From contig OZ025873.1 of the NCBI GenBank assembly GCA_964019415.1, positions 7,246,234-7,310,233 of the forward strand: DNA of 64,000 nucleotides. Reading direction: 5' to 3'. The notes beneath the pieces were generated by a model. It worked only from the letters and a program-made list of their open reading frames with translations. It was not told the DNA's origin and did not search any database. The stretch comes from Ianthella basta (Eukaryota; Porifera; Demospongiae; Verongiida; Ianthellidae). The stretch's first letter is position 1. Each line of letters opens with the position of its first letter. A program made the translations under genes and the position numbers. This document shows, piece after piece, positions 55,018 through 64,000 of this stretch.

Positions 55018-55879
55018 CAAGTATTTCGAGTTAAAAAACTCGTGGGGCGCCAGGGCGCCCCTGAACCTCGAACTACTTGCTAGCAATTTTCCCATGTACG
55101 TTCAGTAAATCAGATAGTTGGGGGTACAGTATTGTTGTTGGCCTGAAAGGTACATCAAGACACACTAGACCGTTGGGTTTGCAAGAGTTTCAAGTCTCCA
55201 GAGCAGCCAGTCATATCCAGTGAAAGCATCCCTACCAAACTGTCAAATGTTTGCCTACTGCTTTTTGATCTATATGACATTCTGAATGAGCAATTGTTAC
55301 TTTGTGCCTGGAGGAGGAGTGTGCTGGCTAAAAGGCTACCCTATGATGACTATATGAGCGAATCATGGCTATAATTATGTGTCATGACTCGCTGGTCCTC
55401 CATTATTGGCCTACGGGTCACTTGACTTCTGTATTTAGGGCTGTACCTCGCAGAAAAAGTTAAGTAAGCTTCCTACCACAATAATATTACTTAAACATGT
55501 TCTATAAACACTTTGCGTTCTTTGGATACACGGCGAAATCTAAAGAAAGATGGTTTTGAGCCTAGCAAACAGAAAGCGTCGAGCGCGCGGCCATTTTACA
55601 ATGTCCGTCAGTGATAATTGGAGCTGTATCTCGCAGAAGAGACGTTCCATAGGCTTTTTATTAGTATCACTCTATTAACACATGTTTATGACCACATTTC
55701 GTTCGATTCAAACACGGCGAAACGTCATTAAAGAGACTTTAAAGCTTTGTAAAGAACGACGTGAGCGCCGCCATTTGCAAAATGACAGAAATATATATAT
55801 ATATATATATATATATACGAACATGAAGCCATACGAATACCTAAATCTGAAAACAATATAGGGGCGCCTTCGGCGCCCC
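55018..55879 (+). mobile_element. Helentron-like non-autonomous element, copy 4
   Basis: Full copy with both hairpins, two tandem units and a 13-fold AT run; very close to copy 2 (20909). Its right hairpin ends 11 bp from the stop codon of retroelement D, so one inserted at the edge of the other. Confidence 0.82.
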
Positions 55880-55890
55880 AAAAATGCAAT

Positions 55891-57480
55891 CTAGTCAATG
55901 TCGCTGGCAGGGAGTGATCCCAGCATGGAGGCCACATTGCCCACTTGGATGGCAACAGGGAGGCGCTGGAGCAGGTAGGCAAACAAACTGGGCTCTCCAG
56001 TTACAGACCTGAGGCGTTTACCGAGGTGTCGGAGAAAAGACATGGACTCAGGCCCGACTGTACCACAAGTTTCAAAGGCTTGGCTGGAACAGGTAGTCGT
56101 GATCCAAATGGGCATACTTCTTAGCCTTCCCAGACTCGGCAAGTGCAGCGGCTCCACCAGCCTCTCTGGCTGTAGTTGGCTTGTGAGGTCACAAAAGTGG
56201 TCTACACATGTGGCGTCCCACACAAGGAATCTTCCGTTGGACCAGGATACCATTGTCACTCCGTCTGGGCGTTTGCCGTCTTCCCAGAACAGATTGGATG
56301 GTTCCAATCTGTGTTAGCAGAGGCCAGGGAGTGATGAATGATACTATTTAGCATGTGATGACGGGGGACTCTCCCTTTGCTGAACCTACAGCTCAGCCCA
56401 TGATGGTCAAATTCATCTACAGGATGACCGCAGGAGCTGCAGGGGTGTGGTAGACAAATGGGAGCACCGACACGCAGGCTAATGGCTGTGCAGACCGCAT
56501 CATCTGACATGCGGAGGCCCAAAGAGGAGATTGGGAGTGCGTTAAGCCAAGCTCCAGACTCGTGGGAGCTTGCCCAGAGGATGCGGGAACGGGAGGTCTG
56601 GTCAACACACCGGGCCAGGAGGTATTCAAGGTGAAGCTGGATAATGGGCAGGTCCCAAGACTTCTGATGGTTCAAGTTGGTGGGGAGGGGGGTGTCTGCT
56701 GGCAGTGAGTGCATGGTCCTTGGAAATGTATGGGACAGACAGAAGGTGAGGTGGTAAGAGCTTTAACATGAGTTCGGAGGCTCCGTCAGCAGAAGCTAAA
56801 AAGGCAGACGGTGCAAGACTAGAGCAGCTCCGGAACCCAAGGCCACCCTGGTTGACAGGAAGGGTCGCTTGGCACCAAGACAAATCATCAAGTTCAAAGC
56901 AGATGTTGGTTACCCTGGAGACAATAGACCTAAATAAGTTGTCCTAAGTTTCCAAGAAGGGAGATGAGAAGGCAGGGGATGTCCGCAGGATATGCAGGAG
57001 TTTTGGAATGGAGAAAGAAAGGCGGAGAATGGTAATGGTGTCATGCATGGACAGATGGCAAAGTCGCTCCCCAATTAGCTTCAACTGATGTAGTTGTTCC
57101 TGCAAAGAAAGGTGCATGGCTGCACCACCTAAAGGGGATCCCAACAATTGAGCATGCTTGACATCAGTGAACTGCAAATCAGGGAGAGATGAGAGGAGGG
57201 AGGAAACAGCAGACTTATTATGGGAAATCACCTCTGACTTGTTGATGTTTAAAACTAGCCCGACGGTTCCCACACTTCAATTCTTGCTAAGTCATTTTCA
57301 AGGTCTTGCAAATCACCACCAATTGTGCCATCGACCTGAATGGCAATGGAGATTCTCTGCAATAGAAAGGTACATGACCGTGCTTTCCCAGTAACCATCA
57401 TGAGCCGCTGGCCAAGCTCCCTCAGAAAATCCCTGGACTTTGGACCAATGGTAGCCCTGGATTGTTTCAGTATTATCATT
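55891..57480 (-). pseudogene. RLE-type retrotransposon, copy D (chimeric, 5-prime deleted)
   Basis: Reading leftwards, 57480-57335 encodes the extreme C-terminus of one element (IGPKSRDFLRELGQRL, LLQRISIAIQV). It then passes without a gap into the RT palm of another (DGTIGGDLQDLEND) and on through LLGSPLGGA, SIPKLLHILRTSPAF, the Cys/His region (CSSCGHPVDEFDHHGLSC) and the endonuclease (RPDGVTMVSWSNGRFLVWD) to SDID-stop at 55891. Several frameshifts are present. The join lies at ATTCAGGTCGATGG, within shared short sequence. Confidence 0.82.
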
Positions 57481-57574
57481 ATCATCATTTATTATTACTA
57501 TTATAATAAAGTGACCCTTCACACATTATGTTTTATCACTACTGTATTGTACAGTTTGTTTCAGTATTTTATAT

Positions 57575-57575
57575 A

Positions 57576-57606
<31 letters not shown>
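57575..57606. repeat. (TAA)n array
   Basis: About ten AAT units just before retroelement B. Confidence 0.95.
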
Positions 57607-57607
<1 letters not shown>

Positions 57608-57628
57608 GTGACGGATGATGATGGGAAA

Positions 57629-60579
57629 ATGGCGGAAAGATCTCAAGCACGATCGCAAAGATGTTGCCCATGTATGAAGACTGGTCGCTGTGTGAGGTGT
57701 AAGTGCGTGAAGAATAAGCTATCGTGTGTCGATTGTTGGCCATCGCTGTCAAACCCAATTAGATGCCAGAATTTGAAGCGCTCACCTTTAACACCGATTC
57801 CAGTCGCGGAATCTCGGGTAAGAAGTAACGTTGAAAGCCCTCGCATACCGGATTGCACTCACTCAGAAGATTCAGAATCTATCGGTTCGGAAATTGGAGA
57901 ACTGCTTAAATTTTTAGCCAAGCCTACAAGGATTTTAAGAAGGATACCCCGCCTGTCTCGACCATCTGCTGCTAGAAAGCTCGCCGCCATTATTGAACAA
58001 GTTGTGTCTCGTAATGATGTTCCATCCTGGGCCAGGCTTCTCCAATTTCCCAGAAGGTGTCTTCGTCGTCCTGAGCGAGGGGGTAGGCTGTGGAGTTTGG
58101 CTTCTTCAGTTAGTAAGCAAGTGTCCGAAGAGAACGGTGATCCCGACGAGTCGTACAGTACTGGAAGCTATGGAAGACGGCCAAAATCGCGGAATTCCAC
58201 GGAGGCATTGGCGGCCAGAGTCAGCAGCAAGTTGGAGGAAGGGGACTACAGAGGTGCAGTGAGGTTGGCTTGTAGCAGAGACACAATAGCAGAGCAGTTC
58301 CCTTCCACAATTGAAGCCATGAAACTGAAGCATCCCCCGCGGAATTTGAATTCCATCATTGAGGATCAGCCACACCCGGTTCCCTTGGCTTTCACTGTTA
58401 ATGAAGAATTGATTAGAAGAGCAATCATGTCGTTTCCCAGTGGCTCTAGTGGGGGAACTGATGGTTTGCTGCCACAACACCTGAAGGATCTTATTGGACC
58501 TGCAGCAGAGGATGGTGCTGTAAGTGTTTTGAATGCGCTAACTGCCTTGATTACCTTGATTCTAGAAGGTAGAACACCTGTAGCAGTACGCAGTCTATTG
58601 TTCGGTGCTAAACTTACAGCGCTCGCAAAAGAAAATGGTGGCCTTCGCTCAATTGCTGTGGGAAGTACCATCAGGAGGCTTGCTTCTAAGTGTGCATGCC
58701 TTCATGCTCTCAACACCATCCCAGATATCCTGGCTCCCCACCAATTAGGGTTTGGAATTCCCAGTGGAGTGGAAGCAGCAGTGTATGCCACTAGGATTTA
58801 CTTGCACAACCTATCATCCAACAAAGCCCTCATTAAGGTAGATTTTGAAAATGCATTCAACAGTGTCAGGCGTGACAAGATGCTTTATGCAGTGAAGAAG
58901 TTCATTCCAGAACTATTGCCATATGTCCACTCAGCCTACTCTACCGAGTCAGTACTTTTATGGGAGAAAGTGGAGATCACCTCATCAGAGGGTATACAAC
59001 AAGGAGACCCTATTGGCCCATTGTTGTTCTGCTTATCCATCCACGACCTTGTCTCTAGTTTGAAGTCAGAGTACAACATCTTCTATCTTGATGATGGTAC
59101 AATAGGAGGCACACTTGAGGACATCTCTGCGGACCTGTCATTCATTGAAGAAGCAGGGGAGCAACTAGGCTTGCGACTTAATGTAGCAAAGTCTGAACTG
59201 ATCTGTAATGATGGTTTTGATACACAGGATATGCCTGTGCTGGCTGATCTGCAGTATGTTAGTCCTGATCAAGCAATGTTACTGGGGTCTCCTTTGGGGG
59301 CTATGTCATTGAAGAAAGTTTTGGATTGCCAAATTAGCCAGCTTCAATTGATAGGAGAACGCCTGCACCACCTCCATGCACATGATGCTCTTACTCTCCT
59401 TCGGCATTCATTCTCTGTCCCAAAACTACTACATATTTTGCGTACATCACCAGCTTTCCAGACACCTTTGTTAATTTCTTGGGACCATCTGCTGCTATCC
59501 ATCTTGTCTAAGATCACCAACCTCAACTTCCATCCAGATGATCCCTGCTGGCTTCAGGCCACTCTCCCTGTCTGGTGTGGTGGTCTTGGCATACGAAGGG
59601 CCTCCCATCTTGCACCTACTTTACACCTTTTTGGCTTCAGCTGATGGAGCCCTGTTGCTTATGCTAGACCTGTTACCAGCTCACCTCTCAACAACTCAGT
59701 ATGAGGAAAGAGATTTTGCTTTGAGGGCGTGGAAGCAAGACCTACCACCCGAGATGCCTGCACCCACTACATCGAGTAGGCAGAAAGTCTGGGATAGGCC
59801 AAGGATTGATGCTCTGTTTGACACCATCCTCACACTCTGCAATGATGATGAATCCAGAGCCAGGTTGCTGGCTGCTGGCTCAGCAGAATCTGGAGCATGG
59901 CTGAATGCTCCGCCAGTTTCTTCCCTTGGACTGAGAATGAGTGATGAGGCCATCAGGATTGCTGTGGGTTTGAGAATGGGAGCTCCCCTTGGACAGCCTC
60001 ACCAGTGTGCACACTGTGGCAGTGATGTTGACCAATTTTTCAGACATGGTCTAAGTTGTCGTTTCAGCCAGGGGAGATTGTCGCGTCACAACACTGTGAA
60101 TAGTCTCATCCAACACGCTCTCACAGCTGCGAAAATCCCCTCTCGGCTAGAGCCTTCAGGGTTGCACCGGGCAGATGGGAAGCGTCTTGATGGGATGACC
60201 ATGGTTCCCTGGGAACAAGGAAAGTATCTAGTATGGGATGCCACATGTGTCGATACGTCAGTCGCACCGTCGAAGAGCAGCCACAGAGCCAGGAGGAGCA
60301 GCGGCACATGCTGAAGAAGAGAAGGCCAAGAAGTATGCTCACCTGGACAGCATGTATCTTTTCCAGCCAGTTGCTCTGGAGACTTGTGGTACCATTGGTC
60401 CAAAGTCCAGGGATTTTCTGAGGGAGCTTGGCCAGCGGCTCAAGATGGTTACTGGGGAAGCACGGTCATGTACCTTTCTACTGCAGAGAATCTCCATTGC
60501 CATTCAGGTCGGAAATGCAGCATCGGTGATTGCATCCCTCCCTGACAGTGCTAATGTTGACATCAGTTTTGATCTCTGA
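57629..60579 (+). pseudogene. RLE-type retrotransposon, copy B (nearly intact)
   Basis: ATG at 57629 (MAERSQARSQ) follows the TAA array by about 22 bp. A 670-codon frame gives the Cys-rich N-terminus (CCPCMKTGRCVRCKCVKN), a helical region (LAARVSSKLEEGDYRGAV), and RT with LIKVDFENAFNSV, GIQQGDPIGPLLFCL and FYLDDGTIGG (catalytic Asp pair intact). A frameshift near 59630 leads to the Cys/His region (CAHCGSDVDQFFRHGLSC) and endonuclease (RLDGMTMVPWEQGKYLVWD). Another shift near 60255-60290 leads to the C-terminus ending at 60579. It is more diverged from A and C than those are from each other. RLE-type elements cut a defined target and prime reverse transcription there; a plasmid-like or cellular role is not suggested. 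Confidence 0.88.
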
Positions 60580-60832
60580 CGATTCTGTTTTAGCATTTTG
60601 CATGCATGCTTATTTAGGGTGTACTGTACTTTTAGCACTATTTAGTGTTTAAGCACTGTGTGTCAGAATCTGTACATGTGGTATTATTATTGTGGTTAAT
60701 CTATTATTGTATTTTATTACAATACAGATCCCGTTGCCATGGTAACGTGCGTCTAAATGATGTTTCTAAACGTCGTAGACACCCTGGGTTGTTTCACGCC
60801 GTGGTCTATTTCGTCTAGCCGTGTTCTAATTC

Positions 60833-60943
60833 GACGCGCGGCGTTCGCGCCTATGCTCTAAATGCCGATTTAGAGCATGGGCGTGGCACGCGCGGCGTTC
60901 GCGCCTATGCTCTAAATAGCGATTTAGAGCATAGGTGTGGCTT
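60833..60943. repeat. Tandem pair of palindromic 55-bp units
   Basis: Two copies of ACGCGCGGCGTTCGCGCC followed by the palindrome ATGCTCTAAAT..CGATTTAGAGCAT. They share the TTTAGAGCA word with the foldback family. Confidence 0.9.
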
Positions 60944-61378
60944 GGGCCCGTGGTCTATAGCAGAGAAACTGCAGCTGCGATAACAATAGTAGCTAACTCC
61001 ACAACATACGATGCACAGTTCGCTCGGATTGTTTCGTCGACAAACAGGGTAACGCAACAATCCGGAATGCAGCGGCCTACGAACCAGAGCCGAGAAAGGA
61101 ACTGGTTACGAGCTGGGAACAGGCTTAGGACACCGCTCTGGGAAACGCTGTGGCTGACGGGGCTGACAGTGAGTAAGCTTACGTTTAGCTTACGCGCCGC
61201 ATCCACTGCCGACCTTTAGGAACGTCTGCTGCGAGATGACAAACCCAATAACCAAATGACGTTTTCTCGGCCATTGTCAGAAATTGCTAACTACTTCCGG
61301 AAGACGCGTGATGACGGAAGTACTAGTAGTTAAACTGATTCGCTGCCACTCCTTGCCCAATCGTTGGGATCTATAACA

Positions 61379-61497
61379 CTTAAATGCTGACCAATCGGTG
61401 TCTCTGAAGATTTAGACCACTCGGCACTCGGGCGCTTCGCGCCCTCGTGTCTCGTGCTCTAAATCTCAGAGACACCTCTTGGTCAGCATTTAACTAT
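61379..61497. repeat. Near-perfect 119-bp palindrome
   Basis: TTAAATGCTGACCAATCGGT at the left is mirrored by the right end, and the centre is GGGCGC-TTC-GCGCCC. Arms are about 57 bases with few mismatches. It is the isolated, best-preserved form of the heads of the repeats at 11907 and 48480. Confidence 0.9.
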
Positions 61498-61555
61498 TAC
61501 GTAAAGCACTTACGTACACTCATACCATTATTACCTATTCATTGTACAGAGTATA

Positions 61556-61600
61556 AAAATAATAATAATAATATAATAATAATAATATAATAATAATAAT
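61556..61600. repeat. (TAA)n array, interrupted
   Basis: AATAAT blocks broken by ATATAAT; it runs directly into the first ATG of retroelement C. Confidence 0.95.
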
Positions 61601-61610
61601 GGCGGCAAAA

Positions 61611-64000
61611 ATGGCGGCAGCACCGCGCTGTCAATCTCAGTCCAATTCACGGTGCTGCCCCTGCATGAAGAATGGACGATGTGTCAGATGCCTGTGCGTG
61701 AAGAATGGCAGACTTTGTGTAGATTGCTGGCCGTCCACATCCCAGCCCAATCGATGTATGAACAAGCCTGAGGTGGGTCAACGATCTGCTGTGAATGGCG
61801 CTATCGATCACCAGCCTGCCGTTGATCTACAACCGGACACCGTTCCACCACCAGAAACCGTTCATCAATTAGCCAGTGATCAACAACTTGATATCTCTAC
61901 ACAAGCTGAAATTGAATCCCTGATTTCACACCTTAGCTCGCCGATTAGGACTGTGAAGCGAATACCTCGGCTCTCTAGAGTGACTGTCGCGCGAAGGCTG
62001 GCCAATGTGATTAAGCAGGTCGTCTCTAGAAACGATGTGTCCTCTTGGGTGGGATTGCTCTCCTTTTCCAAGAAATGTCTGCAAACACCTGCCAGAGGGG
62101 GTAAGCGCTGGAGTTTGGCAACCCTGATCAACAAGCAAGTGACCCAGGAACCGTCCACGGAGACACCTGCTACTCGGCCTCCCCAGCGAGTGAGACCACC
62201 CAAAAAGCACAACCAGATGGAGCAACTGGCCTCCAGGGTCTCCAGTAAACTGGAAGAGGGTGATTACCGAGGGGCTGTCCGGCTGGCTTGCAGCGAGGAT
62301 GCTATTGCAGAACCCAGTAGTGAGACCCTACAAGCCCTCAAAGCTAAGCATCCTCTGCCACCGCCTGACTCTGACATCCCTTCCTTGGAACACACATCAC
62401 CACTCGCTTTCACCGTTGATACCCAAGTCATCATGAAGGTAATCTCATCCTTCCCCAAAGGATCGAGTGGAGGCTTTGATGGCCTACTCCCTCAACATCT
62501 CAAAGACCTTACAAGTCCATCAGCAGGTGATGGGGGCGCATCCCTCTTAACAGCTCTAGTAGGCCTTACCACACTGATTCTTGAAGGCAGAACCCCCACC
62601 TCTATCTGCCCCCTCTTCTTTGGAGCAAATCTGACTGCCCTAACTAAGAAAAGTGGTGGTATTCGCCCAATTGCAGTAGGTTGCACTCTGAGAAGACTTG
62701 CCTCAAAATGTGCCAGCCTACATGCCCTCGAATCCATTCCCCAGATGCTGGCACCCCGCCAGCTGGGTTTTGGAGTCGCGGGCGGCATCGAGGCAGCTGT
62801 CCATGCCAGCCGAATTTACTTGAATCACCTACCTCCCCACCAAGCCATGGTAAAAGTGGATTTTAAGAATGCATTCAACTCTCTTCGTCGGGACAAAATG
62901 CTGAGAGCTGTCAAGGACCACATCCCAGATCTGCTGCCTTTCGTCCACTCAGCATACAGTTCTCCTTCCATCCTTTTGTGGAACGATGTGCAAGTGTCGT
63001 CTGCTGAGGGCATACAGCAGGGGGACCCCCTGGGCCCAATGCTGTTTTGCCTGGGTATTCACAACCTGGTATCCAGCCTGTCATCGGAATTCACAGTGTT
63101 CTACCTTGATGACGGCACAATTGGCGGGAGTTTTGAGGACATCGAATCAGACCTATTGAAAATTGAGAATCAGGGGAAGGCATTAGGGCTATTCCTAAAT
63201 GTAGACAAGTCTGAAGTGCTGTCTCACAGTGAGTCCTCAGTCAGCCCTGTTCTGTCGGCTTTTCCAGGTCTGCAGTATGTTCATGCCTCCCATGCCATCT
63301 TGTTGGGTTCTCCCCTAGGGAAGGAGGCACTGCAGGCTTGCATTGAGGAACAATGTCGCCAGTTGAAAGTGATGGGGGAACGACTTTGCCACCTCCAAAT
63401 GCACGATGCCATCACTATCCTGCGACACTCCCTTTCCATCCCAAAGCTCTTGCACATCTTACGAACGTCACCAGCCTTTTTGTCCCCACTCCTTGAGTCT
63501 TGGGACCACCTTCTGGAGTCCATTGTTTCGAGGATCACCAACATTGATTTTGATCAGGGAGACTCATGGCTCCAGGCAACCCTCCCTGTGAAATCAGGTG
63601 GCCTTGGGTTTCGAAGTGCCTCCACTCTTGCACCATCTGCCTTTTTGGCATCTGCTGGTGGGGCCTCAGACCTAATGCAGGAGCTTCTCCCCGACCACCT
63701 GTCGTCTACCCCATACATTGACAGGGACCTGGCTCTGTCTAAATGGAAACAGGCACTGCCTGAAGACACACCGGTCCCTTCTGCCGTAAATCGCCAGAAA
63801 TCCTGGGACGGGCCTGTAGTCCAGCACACATTCGACACCCTTCTGGAGCACTGCACCAATGAGATCTCAACATCACGGCTGCTTGGTGCCGGCTCATTCG
63901 AGTCTGGGGCATGGCTGAACGCACCACCTATCTCCTCACTGGGTCTTCGCATGCCCAACGAGGCTATCCGTATTGCCATTGGTCTCAGAGTGGGCGCCTC
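61611..64000 (+). CDS. RLE-type retrotransposon, copy C (open to window edge)
   Basis: From ATG at 61611 (or 61599, in frame, at the TAA junction) one frame stays open for about 797 codons to the last base of the window, with no stop or frameshift that I can find. It holds the Cys-rich N-terminus (CCPCMKNGRCVRCLCVKNG, then LCVDCWP), PKGSSGGFDGLLPQHL, MVKVDFKNAFNSLRRDKML, GIQQGDPLGPMLFCL, an intact FYLDDGTIGG active site and the following domain up to AIRIAIGLRV-like residues. The Cys/His region and endonuclease should follow outside. It is the best candidate in the window for a recently active element. Copy A is a decayed near-identical sister. The partner 3-prime end cannot be checked here. 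Confidence 0.88.
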   Translation, partial: MAAAPRCQSQSNSRCCPCMKNGRCVRCLCVKNGRLCVDCWPSTSQPNRCMNKPEVGQRSAVNGAIDHQPAVDLQPDTVPPPETVHQLASDQQLDISTQAEIESLISHLSSPIRTVKRIPRLSRVTVARRLANVIKQVVSRNDVSSWVGLLSFSKKCLQTPARGGKRWSLATLINKQVTQEPSTETPATRPPQRVRPPKKHNQMEQLASRVSSKLEEGDYRGAVRLACSEDAIAEPSSETLQALKAKHPLPPPDSDIPSLEHTSPLAFTVDTQVIMKVISSFPKGSSGGFDGLLPQHLKDLTSPSAGDGGASLLTALVGLTTLILEGRTPTSICPLFFGANLTALTKKSGGIRPIAVGCTLRRLASKCASLHALESIPQMLAPRQLGFGVAGGIEAAVHASRIYLNHLPPHQAMVKVDFKNAFNSLRRDKMLRAVKDHIPDLLPFVHSAYSSPSILLWNDVQVSSAEGIQQGDPLGPMLFCLGIHNLVSSLSSEFTVFYLDDGTIGGSFEDIESDLLKIENQGKALGLFLNVDKSEVLSHSESSVSPVLSAFPGLQYVHASHAILLGSPLGKEALQACIEEQCRQLKVMGERLCHLQMHDAITILRHSLSIPKLLHILRTSPAFLSPLLESWDHLLESIVSRITNIDFDQGDSWLQATLPVKSGGLGFRSASTLAPSAFLASAGGASDLMQELLPDHLSSTPYIDRDLALSKWKQALPEDTPVPSAVNRQKSWDGPVVQHTFDTLLEHCTNEISTSRLLGAGSFESGAWLNAPPISSLGLRMPNEAIRIAIGLRVGA

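Overview
The window is nuclear DNA of an early-branching metazoan, most likely a demosponge. The evidence is spliced genes with GT-AG introns, death-domain, caspase and Roc-COR (ROCO-type) GTPase genes lying close together, abundant GT/TAA microsatellites, and many animal-type transposons. The species assignment is inference from gene content. No operons, tRNA, rRNA or CRISPR features were found.

Layout. 0-5 kb (+): two death-domain exons separated by a 1.45 kb CACCTG-rich minisatellite, then a caspase-like gene with a phase-matched intron. 5-17.6 kb: kinase N-lobe exons in three states of decay, all on the minus strand, and a decaying minus-strand locus (kinase remnant, tandemly duplicated P-loop segment, Roc remnant, Cys-rich tail, membrane segment, death domain) interrupted by TIR elements. 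17.6-25.3 kb: mostly repeats, with one convincing terminal exon. 25.5-27.3 kb (-): a large ROCO-like exon whose nucleotide-binding motifs are all gone. 28.6-33.7 kb: Mutator-like transposase relic, a small unrecognised four-exon gene, a Penelope-like GIY-YIG relic and a LINE relic. 34-37.3 kb: a BEN-domain gene and a Tc1-like transposase between two islands of degenerate TTCG-rich minisatellite. 41.6-48.9 kb: a TIR element, an intact Roc-COR GTPase exon (about 880 aa) and several foldback repeats. 49.7-64 kb: a nest of non-LTR retrotransposons, including four copies of one family with a Cys-rich N-terminus, reverse transcriptase and a restriction-like endonuclease tail. Three of these copies start next to TAA arrays. 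The last is uninterrupted up to the window edge.

Working together (inference): death domains, caspase, kinase fragments and Roc-COR proteins are the parts of an apoptosis or innate-immune signalling repertoire. The three ROCO-like loci are paralogs in three states: apparently functional, catalytically dead but open, and pseudogenised. The rest is dominated by transposons. One repeat family (four full copies and four fragments, about 820-870 bp) has a terminal hairpin at each end and resembles non-autonomous Helitron/Helentron elements. GC-rich hairpins with TTC-like loops recur in several otherwise unrelated repeats.
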